Assembly (NCBI GenBank): GCA_031430015.1
Contig: JANPAR010000207.1
Span: forward strand, 1-46,599
Direction of reading: 5' to 3'
Length of the DNA: 46,599 nucleotides
Origin: CANJDH01 sp031430015
GTDB taxonomy: Bacteria > Pseudomonadota > Gammaproteobacteria > Burkholderiales > JAEUOS01
Within the stretch, counting starts at the first letter, position 1; each line of letters starts with the position of its first letter. A program made the translations under genes and the position numbers. Below the pieces are notes generated by a model. The model did not search any database. It was given only the letters and a program-made list of their open reading frames with translations, and was not told the origin of the DNA. This document shows positions 1 to 7,492 of this stretch, piece after piece.

Positions 1-1002
1 GTGCCTGCCCCGGCGCCAGTGGTGCAGCGGCGTGGAGGCGCCTACTACCAGGACGACGGCCCCGGCGACAGCGCGCCGCCCAATCTCGAAGCCACGCCCG
101 ACGCCGTGCCAAAGGACGAGCCGCCGCTGCGCAGCGCGACCAATCGCACCTATGTGGTGTTCGGCAAGACCTATACGCCGATCACCGATGAGCGGCCGTT
201 CTCCCAGCGCGGCATCGGTTCCTGGTATGGCCGCAAGTTTCACGGGCAAAAAACCTCGTCGGGCGAGCCGTACGACATGTATGCGATGACGGCGGCGCAC
301 CCGACGCTGCCGATACCGAGTTACGTGCGCGTCACCAACGTCTCCAACGGCAAGAGCGTGGTGGTCAGAGTCAACGACCGCGGGCCGTTTCATTCAGATC
401 GCGTGATCGACCTTTCATACACCGCTGCGCTCAAGCTCGATTACGTCAATCAGGGCAGCACGCTGGTCGATGTCGCGCGCGTGCGCGCGGGGGATCGTAC
501 GCTGGTAGCGGCGAATCGTGTTGGCGGCGTGGGTGGTGGAGGTGCGGCTGGTGCGAACGGCGCGGGCAGTGCGGCGGCAGGTGCGCCCGCAGCCAAACCC
601 GCAGCCTCACCTCAAATCGCACAAGCACCTGCGCCGAAACCCGCTTCCACCAACGCTTCTGGAGATGACTCACCACAAACTGGCTCCCAGAGCGGCTCTG
701 CGGCCACCTCGCAGCCGGTTATTGCAACGCCAGAACCCGCTACGGTCAACCTGCCGACCACCACCCAGCCTGACGGTGTGTATCTGCAGATCGGTGCGTT
801 CGGTGCGCGCGAGAATGCAGAGAGCTTCCGCACGCGTGTGTCGCAACAACTGGCGTGGTTGACTGAAGCCATTTTCGTGGTGTCCGGCAACAATCTGCAC
901 CGTCTGCAAGTGGGGCCATACAAAAGCCGCGACGAAGCAGGCAAGATAGCCGAGAAAATTCGCGAGACCTTGCAACTCAAACCGGTGTTTGTATTGCGCT
1001 AG
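1..1002 (+). CDS. rlpA: RlpA-like septal ring lytic transglycosylase (5'-partial)
   Basis: RlpA family proteins are outer-membrane lipoproteins that bind and, in some species, cleave glycan strands lacking stem peptides at the septum. A double-psi beta-barrel covers roughly residues 70-162 and includes GSWYGRKFHGQKTSSGE and VRVNDRGPF, which carry the family Asp and Gly positions. A low-complexity Ala/Pro/Ser/Thr linker (about 165-255) follows, and then a SPOR domain (about 257-333) beginning VYLQIGAFGAREN. The frame is open from the first base and no lipoprotein signal is present, so the true start almost certainly lies upstream of the window; the GTG at position 1 is simply the first in-frame codon. 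The gene converges on rsmI with a 42-bp gap and no clear terminator. The family call is firm; enzymatic activity versus pure septal binding cannot be decided. Confidence 0.9.
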   Translation: MPAPAPVVQRRGGAYYQDDGPGDSAPPNLEATPDAVPKDEPPLRSATNRTYVVFGKTYTPITDERPFSQRGIGSWYGRKFHGQKTSSGEPYDMYAMTAAHPTLPIPSYVRVTNVSNGKSVVVRVNDRGPFHSDRVIDLSYTAALKLDYVNQGSTLVDVARVRAGDRTLVAANRVGGVGGGGAAGANGAGSAAAGAPAAKPAASPQIAQAPAPKPASTNASGDDSPQTGSQSGSAATSQPVIATPEPATVNLPTTTQPDGVYLQIGAFGARENAESFRTRVSQQLAWLTEAIFVVSGNNLHRLQVGPYKSRDEAGKIAEKIRETLQLKPVFVLR

Positions 1003-1044
1003 CGTGGCGGTAGTGGCACCCCGCGCCACTCCTTCGACGGACGC

Positions 1045-2061
1045 CTACGAACCTTTCTTGAGCACCAGCGCTGCCGCATACAAATCGTTTTTCGATTGCC
1101 TGGTAATACGCGCCGCCAGTGCCGCCGCCGTTTTCACCGGCATCTCGTCGAGCAGCAGCGAAAGCACGCGGCGCGCCTCGTCATCCAACCCGGCCGCGCG
1201 CGGTGGTGCAGCCTCGATCAGCACCACAAATTCACCGCGCTGCTGATTGGCATCGGCGGCGAGCCAGGCGTGCAACTCGCTCGCGCCACAGGCGTGGAGG
1301 GTCTCGAACCGCTTGGTCAGTTCGCGTGCAATCACCACGCGGCGTTCGGGCTCGAGCACGGTGCCGATATCGGTGGCCAGGTCGAGAATGCGATGTGGCG
1401 CTTCGTAGAGCGCGAGTGTCGCGGCAAGCGCGCTCAAGGCTTGTAACGCCGCCACACGTGCGCCACGCTTCGGTGGCAGAAATCCGGCGAAATGAAACGG
1501 CCCTTCGAATCCGGACGCCGACAGCGCTGCCACGAGCGCATTCGCACCCGGCACCGGCACCACCGCAAACCCGGCGTCACGCACCGCGCGCACGATGCGC
1601 GCGCCGGGATCGGACACCGCGGGCGTGCCGGCATCGCTGATGAGGGCCACGCTTTTGCCTTCGCGCAACAGCGCGACGATGCGCGCCGCCGCCGCCATTT
1701 CATTGTGCTGATGGGCAGCAATGGTCTTGGTGGCGATGCCATGATGGCGCAGCAGCGTGGCGGAGGTGCGGGTGTCTTCGGCGGCAATCACGTCGACACT
1801 GCGCAGTGTCGCGATGGCACGCAGCGTGATGTCATCGAGGTGACCGAGTGGAGTGGCCACCACATATAATGATTTTGGCAATGCGCTGTCAGCGGCGGAA
1901 GTGGCATCGGCAGAGGGAAACTGCGCTGCCGCAGACTCCGCGGGGTGTGGCGCCAGCAAAGACGAGGCGTGCGATGGGTGAGGTTCGGCTGACTCGCGCG
2001 CGTCACCCGATACGTCCTGTGGCTGTTGTGTCCGGGAGTTCTTGTGGTCACCGAGCGGCAT
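1045..2061 (-). CDS. rsmI: 16S rRNA (cytidine(1402)-2'-O)-methyltransferase RsmI
   Basis: RsmI uses SAM to 2'-O-methylate C1402 in the decoding centre of 16S rRNA. The core begins at LYVVATPLGHLDDITLRA and continues with AAEDTRTSATLLRHHGI, ALISDAGTPAVSDPGARIV and VVPVPGANALVAALSASG, all hallmarks of the tetrapyrrole-methylase fold used by this family. The C-terminus (LAARITRQSKNDLYAAAL) also fits. The frame stays open further upstream to 2253. The ATG at 2061 is preferred because AGGA lies about 10 nt before it, and an alternative ATG is at 2070. Even so, about 50 low-complexity Ala/Ser/His-rich residues precede the conserved core, an extension not typical of the family (usually about 280-300 residues). 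The gene diverges from the degenerate lppC-like frame, as in the conserved rsmI-lppC-yraN arrangement. Confidence 0.93.
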   Translation of the reverse strand: MPLGDHKNSRTQQPQDVSGDARESAEPHPSHASSLLAPHPAESAAAQFPSADATSAADSALPKSLYVVATPLGHLDDITLRAIATLRSVDVIAAEDTRTSATLLRHHGIATKTIAAHQHNEMAAAARIVALLREGKSVALISDAGTPAVSDPGARIVRAVRDAGFAVVPVPGANALVAALSASGFEGPFHFAGFLPPKRGARVAALQALSALAATLALYEAPHRILDLATDIGTVLEPERRVVIARELTKRFETLHACGASELHAWLAADANQQRGEFVVLIEAAPPRAAGLDDEARRVLSLLLDEMPVKTAAALAARITRQSKNDLYAAALVLKKGS

Positions 2062-2076
2062 GTACGGCATTTCCTG

Positions 2077-2409
2077 ATGTGTGGTGCGTGGTGCGGTGTT
2101 TTCGCCGCGATGCCCGCATTGTGCGCGGCCCGGGACACGGCGGCAAGGGCGGCTGCGGACCAGTCTGAAACCAAACGTCAAACCGAACAGGGTGCATTCA
2201 ATCCTTTCGGTGCCCTGCGCGTTTTTTTTTGGCGCGTACTGCCTGCGCAACAAGCGGTGCCTGCGTCCGCACCGGTGCTGGCAGCATTACCTGTACCAGT
2301 ATCTGCACCCGCAGCGACCGTGTTTCTCGCCACCGACACTGACCGCGCGCGTTTGTTGCGCCCTTGCCTCGGCCGCAACACAACGGTGATTGCGACCTCA
2401 CAGGTTTAA
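2077..2409 (+). pseudogene. Vestigial LppC/LpoA-like penicillin-binding-protein activator
   Basis: This is a short open frame of about 110 codons in the exact position where proteobacteria carry lppC/lpoA (between divergent rsmI and yraN). Its beginning looks like an export signal (hydrophobic run ending near MPALCAARD). Its end, TVFLATDTDRARLLRP followed by a TVIATSQV-type ending, resembles the periplasmic-binding-protein-like part of LppC, where a V-F-x-A-x-D run and an ATSQ motif occur. Full LppC proteins are several hundred residues, so most of the middle and everything after ATSQV is missing. The stop overlaps the yraN start (TAATG), so translation of the remnant may still couple to yraN. 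A run of nine T at 2222-2230 lies inside. The identification is inferred from motif memory and synteny; an unrelated small exported protein is the alternative. Confidence 0.45.
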
Positions 2410-2783
2410 TGACCTACCTGCGCCGCGAACCCAATCTGCAGCGCGGTGTGGCAGCCGAGCGGCGCGCCTGCCTGCATCTTGAAGCGCAAGGACTGAACCT
2501 CATCACGCGTAACTACCGCTGCCGCATGGGCGAGATCGATCTGGTGATGCAGGATGGCGATGCCGTCGTGTTCGTTGAAGTGCGCTCGCGTGGACGCAAC
2601 GCGCTGGTGAGCGCCGCCGAGAGCATAGACGCGCACAAGCAGTCGCGCCTGATCGCGGCGGCGCATCATTACTTGATGACGCAGAAGCATGCGGCGAATG
2701 CGCCCTGCCGCTTCGACTGCGTGCTCTTGAGCAGTCAGGACGACAGTTACGTCGATTGGATCAAAAGCGCGTTTACGCTCTGA
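2409..2783 (+). CDS. YraN family protein (UPF0102, endonuclease-like fold)
   Basis: A 124-residue protein. YraN proteins have a restriction-endonuclease-like (PD-(D/E)XK) fold and usually sit next to rsmI; their role is not established. The expected pattern is visible: GVAAERRACLHLEAQGL near the N-terminus, then NYRCRMGEIDLVMQDGD and VVFVEVRSRGR, which supply the acidic and basic positions of the nuclease-like core. The ATG at 2409 is chosen because it matches the usual N-terminus (close to the conserved GVAAE segment) and overlaps the stop of the preceding remnant. The frame is open further upstream, from 2364. The 132-bp gap to the next gene carries a promoter. Confidence 0.9.
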   Translation: MTYLRREPNLQRGVAAERRACLHLEAQGLNLITRNYRCRMGEIDLVMQDGDAVVFVEVRSRGRNALVSAAESIDAHKQSRLIAAAHHYLMTQKHAANAPCRFDCVLLSSQDDSYVDWIKSAFTL

Positions 2784-2903
2784 GAAAACGCCCGCCGCAG
2801 CGCACCGCATTCTCGCGCTACGCTCCGGGAAAGAGGCCGCCGGCGCAGGCTGCGAACCGTTGCAAGCGCAGCCGAAACAGGGTGTTGCGCCACACTGCGC
2901 CGC

Positions 2904-2909
2904 TATAAT
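2904..2909 (+). promoter_or_regulatory. Perfect -10 box (TATAAT) directly before the SIS-domain gene
   Basis: TATAAT matches the sigma-70 -10 consensus exactly. No good -35 hexamer is found 16-18 bp upstream. The expected transcription start, about 7 nt downstream, falls on or next to the ATG at 2916. No Shine-Dalgarno sequence fits in the six bases between them, so the transcript would be leaderless or nearly so. Confidence 0.55.
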
Positions 2910-2915
2910 CGCCCA

Positions 2916-3506
2916 ATGAAATTACAGGCACGCATGCGCGAACATTTTCTCGCCAGCAGCGAGGTCAAACGCAAGGCTGCGGACACGCTGGCAGCGCCCG
3001 TCACAGCGGCAGTCGAGTTGCTGGTGGCCTCCTTGATGAATGGAGGCAAAATACTCGCGTGCGGCAACGGCGGCTCGGCGGGCGATGCGCAGCACTTCGC
3101 GGCAGAGCTGGTGGGCCGCTTCGAGCGTGAGCGTCCCGGTCTGGCAGCGATCTCTCTCACGACCGACAGCTCGATTCTCACCGCGGTCGCTAACGATTAC
3201 GACTACCGGCAGGTGTTTTCCAAGCAAGTGGAAGCCATCGGCAACCCGGGTGATGTGCTGCTGGCGATCTCGACCAGCGGCAAGTCGGGCAATGTGCTGG
3301 CCGCCATCGAGGCCGCGCACGCGCGCGAAATGCGCGTGGTGGCCCTGACCGGCAAAGACGGCGGTGCGATAGCGAAACTTTTGGCCGCTGCCGACGTCGA
3401 ACTGCGCGCACCGGCCGACCGCACTGCGCGCATACAGGAAACCCACCTCACGCTGATCCACTGTCTGTGTGACGGCATCGATTACTCACTGCTTGGAGAA
3501 GACTGA
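2916..3506 (+). CDS. diaA: SIS-domain protein, DiaA / phosphoheptose isomerase family
   Basis: A 196-residue single SIS-domain protein with KILACGNGGSAGDAQHFAAE, LVGRFERERPGLAAISL and LLAISTSGKSGNVLAAIEAA, the sugar-phosphate-binding loops. The family includes GmhA (sedoheptulose-7-phosphate isomerase, first step of ADP-heptose synthesis) and DiaA (a DnaA-binding factor for timely initiation). The gene order yraN - SIS gene - BON lipoprotein is that of E. coli yraN-diaA-dolP, which favours DiaA. In betaproteobacteria such genes are usually annotated phosphoheptose isomerase, and an ADP-heptose gene (rfaE2) occurs elsewhere in this window. Sequence alone does not separate the two. The start is placed at the ATG just after TATAAT. 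The stop overlaps the ATG of the next gene (ATGA at 3503-3507 region). Confidence 0.88.
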   Translation: MKLQARMREHFLASSEVKRKAADTLAAPVTAAVELLVASLMNGGKILACGNGGSAGDAQHFAAELVGRFERERPGLAAISLTTDSSILTAVANDYDYRQVFSKQVEAIGNPGDVLLAISTSGKSGNVLAAIEAAHAREMRVVALTGKDGGAIAKLLAAADVELRAPADRTARIQETHLTLIHCLCDGIDYSLLGED

Positions 3507-4123
3507 TGACCATCCGCCCTCTACGGTTTGCTCCCTTGTTGGTGTTCGCATTGCTGGTGCCGGTGATGCAGGGCTGTGTCCCGGTGATCGCCGGCGGCAT
3601 CGCAGCAGGCGCGCTGTCGGCCGACGACCGCCGCACCCTTGGCGCGCAGACCGAAGACAGGTCGATCATTCTCAAGGCAGAAGGGCGCATCAGTGAACGC
3701 TTTGGCAACCGTGCCAATGTCAATGTCACCAGCTTCAACCGCAAGGTGCTGCTCACGGGTGAAGTGCCCGACGTAGCCGCAAAGATCGACGCCGAGCGCA
3801 TTGCTGGTGGCGTTGAGAACGTAGCCTCGATTGTCAATGAGTTGCAAGTTGCCGGGGTGTCATCGATCGGTGCGCGCACCAATGACGCCATCCTCACCGG
3901 CAAGGTCAAGGGCAATTTTGTTGACGACAAAGATGTACTGGCCAATGCCTTCAAGGTGGTCACTGAAGGCGGCGTGGTGTACCTGATGGGCCTGGTCACG
4001 CGCGAAGAAGGTGATCGTGCAGCGCAAGTCGCAGCACGCACCAATGGTGTCAAGCAGGTGGTCAAGGTGTTTGAATACATCGCTGTCGCGCCGCGCAAGG
4101 CGGAAGACAACAGCAAGAAGTAG
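3506..4123 (+). CDS. Two-BON-domain outer-membrane lipoprotein (DolP/YraP-like)
   Basis: A 205-residue lipoprotein. The N-terminus has a basic, hydrophobic signal ending in a lipobox around VMQGC, so Cys near residue 23 would be lipidated. Two BON domains follow (about 50-118 and 122-195), with repeats of the type ILKAEGRISERF, VLLTGEVPDVAAKIDAERI, GGVENVASIVNEL and VVYLMGLVTREEGDRAA. In E. coli, DolP is an outer-membrane lipoprotein that binds anionic phospholipid and supports envelope integrity; the same role is inferred here from domain order, length and position after diaA. It is translationally coupled to the SIS gene by overlap. A 92-bp gap with no obvious terminator separates it from the convergent NTF2-like gene. 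Confidence 0.9.
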   Translation: MTIRPLRFAPLLVFALLVPVMQGCVPVIAGGIAAGALSADDRRTLGAQTEDRSIILKAEGRISERFGNRANVNVTSFNRKVLLTGEVPDVAAKIDAERIAGGVENVASIVNELQVAGVSSIGARTNDAILTGKVKGNFVDDKDVLANAFKVVTEGGVVYLMGLVTREEGDRAAQVAARTNGVKQVVKVFEYIAVAPRKAEDNSKK

Positions 4124-4215
4124 CCCGTCCCGGGCGGCGCCCAAGTGTGCCGCGCCGTCACGCCTCACTTTGCTAAGGGGTGGTACGGATGTGCCACAGG
4201 TGCGCCGCTCCCGTG

Positions 4216-4692
4216 CTAACCAGCCTGCCGCCGTAACCAGCGCATCAGGCTGCCCAGCACCGGCAGCTTTTCGTAAAGTTCTTCCGCCGCGTCCCAGTAG
4301 TCGCGATGCATGGCGACGCGCCCGTCAGCAGCGAAGCGCAGGTGTGTCGCACCGCGAATCACCTGCGTGGTAGCGGTATCGAAACGCTTCATGCGAAAAC
4401 GGAATTCCCAGGTGAGGAAGGCGCCGGCGCCTTGCTCGACAGCTTCCTGCACCACAAAGCGCGGCGCATCGACGTGGACAAACATGTGTTCAAAAATGCG
4501 CGCTATCGCTGCGACGCCGCGCACCTCGTTGAACGGGTCCTTGAAGGTGGCGTCATCGCCATAGACGCTGCCGATGCGCATCACAGCCGCTGCGTCGAGC
4601 GTCTCGTAGAACGTGATGACGCGTTGCAGGGCGGCGCTGTGGGCGCCAGTGTGCGGAGCCGCAGTCGCGCCCGTCGCTGCGCCCACGTTCAT
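4216..4692 (-). CDS. NTF2-like (SnoaL-type) protein
   Basis: A 158-residue protein of the NTF2-like/SnoaL-like fold: RVITFYETLDAAAVMRIGSV near the N-terminus, then YGDDATFKDPFNEVRGVAAI, a conserved aromatic-acidic pocket entrance, and a terminal strand region HRDYWDAAEELYEKLPVLG. Proteins of this type can be small-molecule isomerases, hydrolases or binding proteins; no catalytic assignment is possible here. It is the last gene of the long leftward light/lipid cluster, and its ATG overlaps the stop of the upstream SDR (ATGA). Relatives of this protein are regularly found with the CFA-synthase-like, DUF1365 and amine-oxidase-like genes, so a supporting role in lipid modification is inferred. 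Confidence 0.8.
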   Translation of the reverse strand: MNVGAATGATAAPHTGAHSAALQRVITFYETLDAAAVMRIGSVYGDDATFKDPFNEVRGVAAIARIFEHMFVHVDAPRFVVQEAVEQGAGAFLTWEFRFRMKRFDTATTQVIRGATHLRFAADGRVAMHRDYWDAAEELYEKLPVLGSLMRWLRRQAG

Positions 4693-5468
4693 GGTTTCAC
4701 CGCCTTGCCGATCAGTGCAAAGTAGGCGGTGTAGGGCAACAACCGCAGCGCGTGCAGCCAGCGCGTGAAACGCTTCGGAAAATGCATCTCGAACTCCCCG
4801 GCGGCAAAGCCGGCAACGATGTGCTCGGCAGCCTCTTCCGCCGAAATCAGCGCGGGCATCCTGAAGGTGTTTTGCTGCGTGAGTGGCGTATCAACAAAGC
4901 CCGGGTTGATCACCGTGACGGCAATCCCTTTCGGGGCCAGATCAAGATAGAGCGTCTCCGCCAGATTGATAAGCGCGGCTTTCGACGGTCCGTAGGCCAG
5001 CGCCAACGGCAGGCCGCGCAGACCAGCCACGCTCGACACAATGGCGATGCACGGATGGCTGGCAGCGCGCGCCAGGTAATCCGGCAGGATCGCTGCGAGG
5101 CCGTTGGTCACGCCGTGATAGTTGATCGCGAAGTGCTCGTTCATGTGCGCGAGATCGAAGGCGTCGGCACGCATCGGTGAATAGGTGCCGGCATTGAAGA
5201 GCGTGACGTCGGCGCCGCCCCACTGCGCCACGATGGTGGCGTAGGCGTGGGCCTGCGCGGCGGCGTCGCGCACATCGAGCGGCAATACCAACGCGCCCGG
5301 CATGCCGGCAGCGAGTGCAGCGAGCTTGTCGTGCGAGCGTGCCGACAGCGCGAGGCGCGCACCTGCACCGGCCAGGCGTTGCGCCAGCGCCGCGCCAATG
5401 CCGGTCGAGGCGCCGATGATCCAGACGCGTTTGCCATGCCAGTCGCGGATTGGTGGGTTGAGTGACAT
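4689..5468 (-). CDS. SDR family NAD(P)-dependent oxidoreductase
   Basis: A 259-residue short-chain dehydrogenase. The Rossmann glycine motif is VWIIGASTGIGAALAQRL (TGxxxGxG type). The N-A-G equivalent is FNAGTYSPM, and the catalytic Ser-Tyr-Lys set is in IVSSVAGLRGLPLALAYGPSKAAL, with Tyr and Lys spaced as Y-x3-K. A basic C-terminal tail (FPKRFTRWLHALRLLPY) followed by a hydrophobic stretch suggests peripheral membrane attachment. It lies between the DUF3833 lipoprotein gene and the NTF2-like gene in the leftward cluster and is coupled to the latter. Substrate unknown; a fatty-acid or lipid-derived alcohol or ketone is plausible from context only. Confidence 0.87.
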   Translation of the reverse strand: MSLNPPIRDWHGKRVWIIGASTGIGAALAQRLAGAGARLALSARSHDKLAALAAGMPGALVLPLDVRDAAAQAHAYATIVAQWGGADVTLFNAGTYSPMRADAFDLAHMNEHFAINYHGVTNGLAAILPDYLARAASHPCIAIVSSVAGLRGLPLALAYGPSKAALINLAETLYLDLAPKGIAVTVINPGFVDTPLTQQNTFRMPALISAEEAAEHIVAGFAAGEFEMHFPKRFTRWLHALRLLPYTAYFALIGKAVKP

Positions 5469-5530
5469 GGCTGTGTTCGGCTGGGGGGCGCAGAGGGTGC
5501 GAAGGGGCGCTCAGGGCAGCACAGGACAGA

Positions 5531-6067
5531 TCAGGGACGCTTGGTGAACGACAGCGTGACTTCGCCGAGGCGAAAGCCGAACTTGCTCATCTGCGCACGA
5601 TTGATCATCACCTTGTCGTCCACCAGATACATCCAGTCATCCATATCGACTTCAATCACTTTACCGTCTACCGGCAGTTTGAGCACATAGCCCCAGCGCA
5701 GGGCATTGCCCGCCGCCTGGCCCTGTGCTTCACCCAGCACATCGGCTGCGGTGCCGGTGTAGCGGCCACCGGGAAGCTTTTTGAGCATCCAGATGCGCTT
5801 CTCGCGCGTGCCGTCGGAGTAAGTGAAGTCTTCATCGAGTACGCCGGTGTCGCCGGTCCAGGTACCGCGCAGTACCACGGTAAAGCGTTTGATGACCTTG
5901 CCGGAACGATCCTGAAACATACCCCACGCATCGACGGTGCCGTTGAAGTAACGATCCAGCTCAAGTACCGGCTTTTCGTCCCGATAGGCGTCGGGCTGCA
6001 CGCTGGCGCAGGCGGACAGCAGCAGGGTGGCGGCGAGCAAAACAAGATTGCGCAAGGGGCGTAGCAT
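5531..6067 (-). CDS. DUF3833 family lipoprotein
   Basis: A 178-residue lipoprotein with a signal sequence ending at the lipobox LLLSAC (Cys about 20). The mature part matches the DUF3833 pattern: LELDRYFNGTVDAWGMFQDR, VLRGTWTGDTGVLDEDFTYSDG and RIWMLKKLPGGRYTGTAADV, ending in MINRAQMSKFGFRLGEVTLSF. The family folds as a lipocalin-like barrel and is of unknown function; it recurs in clusters with the CFA-synthase-like and chalcone-isomerase-like genes. A role in handling modified lipids at the periplasmic face is inferred. It starts 9 bp after the MFS stop in the leftward operon. Confidence 0.87.
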   Translation of the reverse strand: MLRPLRNLVLLAATLLLSACASVQPDAYRDEKPVLELDRYFNGTVDAWGMFQDRSGKVIKRFTVVLRGTWTGDTGVLDEDFTYSDGTREKRIWMLKKLPGGRYTGTAADVLGEAQGQAAGNALRWGYVLKLPVDGKVIEVDMDDWMYLVDDKVMINRAQMSKFGFRLGEVTLSFTKRP

Positions 6068-6076
6068 GATGTTTCC

Positions 6077-7492
6077 TTAAGCGTTGAAATCGGATTTAAA
6101 CAGTAGCGCAGCAGCACACAGCTTGAGCGCGCAAGGCACCAGGCAGTAGGCCAGTGCCAAGGCGGCAGCCCCTCCGGTAAGCGCGGCAGCCCCCGCGGTA
6201 AGCGCATCAGCGCCTGCGGCATGCGCACCAGCCCCTGCCATAAGCAAGCCGGGCTGATACCCCGCCCACTGCAAGGCAGGCAAGGCAAGACCAGCGGCGA
6301 GAGCGAGATTGAGTTTGGTCACCAGATTCCAGACGCCGAAGTAAGCGCCTTCGCGTCCGCTTGATTCATCGCGTTCGATCACATCAGCCAACAGGGCGGG
6401 CGGCAGCGCAAGATCAGCGCCGAGTGCGGCACCGGATGCAGCACAGATGATCGCGAATGCGAACGTATCACCCGGCCCGAGCAAGTAAGCCCACGCGAAT
6501 GCGGCGACGGCCAGCGCCATCGAGGCCAGCCACGCCTGGCGCTTGCCAAAGCGTTGTGCGGCGCACACCCAAAGCGGCAGCGTAAGGGCGGCGGTCACGA
6601 AATAGAGTGCCAGCAGACGGCCGCTCGCTGCCTCTGCCCGCAGCACGTCGGCCACGAAAAACAAGAACAACGTAGCCGGTAGCGCCGAGGCGATACCGTT
6701 GAGCGCAAACACGGCAAGCAAGCGGCGCATGCGTGCGCTCGCGAACGCCATCCAGAGACTTCCTGAAGAATGGCTCCTGGAGCGGCTCTCAGCCGCATTA
6801 CCGGCAGCCATACCAGCGGGCGCGAAGCGCAAGGTGATCACCGCACACAATGCCAGCAGCACGACAAACACCAGACTTGCGGCCGGCAGCCCGGCCTCGA
6901 CTGCAACGGTGGCAGCACTGGTCGCGCTCGCCGCACCGGTCGCAACCGCAGCAACACCCGGCCCCAGCGCCTGCGGCAACAGAGAGGCCAGCACCACGCC
7001 CGCGAGGCCCAGACCTTCACGGCTCGCGGTAACGACGGTACGTTGATGTGCGTCGCTGGTGATGCAAGCGCCCCAGGCCTGATACGCAATATTGGCGGCC
7101 GAGAAACCCAGATACACCACGGCGAGCGACACGCCAAACCAAAGTGCAAGCCCAGTCTCACTCATGCGCTGCGGATGAAACAGCATTACCATGCCCACCG
7201 CCAGCGGCAACAGGAACAGCGCGATGAAACGTTTGCGCTGCTGCACGCGGTCAGACCACGCACCCAGCCATGGATCGATGAAGGCATCGGCGAGGCGCGC
7301 GGCCAGCAACAGCGCGCCAGCGGCGCCGAGCGACAGTCCAAGGCCCGCATAAAACTTCGGTGCGTACACATAGAGCGGCAACGCAGCAAAGGCCAGTGGC
7401 AACCCCAACAGCGCGTAAGCCCACACCTGCGCGCGGCCAGGCAACGATGCCGGCGCAGGCGCCACGCTTGGCGCGGTCACCGCCAGTGTCAC
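6077..7492 (-). CDS. MFS transporter, sugar/cation-symporter (MFS_2) type
   Basis: A 471-residue integral membrane protein with about 12 hydrophobic segments. Motifs of the glycoside/cation symporter branch are visible: LADAFIDPWLGAWSDR after helix 2, then VVTASREGLGL, and in the second half LADVIERDESSGREGAYFGVWN. It starts with GTG overlapping the stop of the chalcone-isomerase-like gene (GTGA). Two oddities stand out. The central loop contains an Arg/Ser-rich stretch (AAESRSRSHSSGS) that includes a copy of a palindromic dispersed sequence (6766-6783). The loop before the last helix is built of four in-frame 7-residue Ala/Gly repeats from a 21-bp tandem repeat. Related carriers sit in the same conserved cluster in other proteobacteria; the substrate is unknown. 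Confidence 0.88.
   Translation of the reverse strand: MTLAVTAPSVAPAPASLPGRAQVWAYALLGLPLAFAALPLYVYAPKFYAGLGLSLGAAGALLLAARLADAFIDPWLGAWSDRVQQRKRFIALFLLPLAVGMVMLFHPQRMSETGLALWFGVSLAVVYLGFSAANIAYQAWGACITSDAHQRTVVTASREGLGLAGVVLASLLPQALGPGVAAVATGAASATSAATVAVEAGLPAASLVFVVLLALCAVITLRFAPAGMAAGNAAESRSRSHSSGSLWMAFASARMRRLLAVFALNGIASALPATLFLFFVADVLRAEAASGRLLALYFVTAALTLPLWVCAAQRFGKRQAWLASMALAVAAFAWAYLLGPGDTFAFAIICAASGAALGADLALPPALLADVIERDESSGREGAYFGVWNLVTKLNLALAAGLALPALQWAGYQPGLLMAGAGAHAAGADALTAGAAALTGGAAALALAYCLVPCALKLCAAALLFKSDFNA
6164..6247. repeat. 21-bp tandem repeat (4 copies) inside the MFS gene
   Basis: Four consecutive 21-bp units start at 6164, 6185, 6206 and 6227; the first two differ at few positions and the others are more divergent. 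The length keeps the reading frame, so the protein gains 7-residue Gly/Ala repeats in a predicted loop before the last membrane helix. Copy number could vary between strains without frameshift. Confidence 0.8.
6766..6783 (+). repeat. Copy of dispersed palindromic sequence within the MFS gene
   Basis: AAGAATGGCTCCTGGAGC occurs here and again, identical over 18 bases on the opposite strand, within the large inverted repeat at 17540-17578. Here it encodes part of the Ser/Arg-rich central loop of the transporter. Confidence 0.65.

Noticed and set aside
1003..1044. Possible hairpin GTGGC...GCCAC between rlpA and rsmI as a bidirectional terminator
   Set aside because: The stem is short and there is no T-run on either strand.
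2222..2230. Run of nine T as a terminator
   Set aside because: No GC-rich stem directly precedes it, and it lies inside the lppC-like frame near no gene end.
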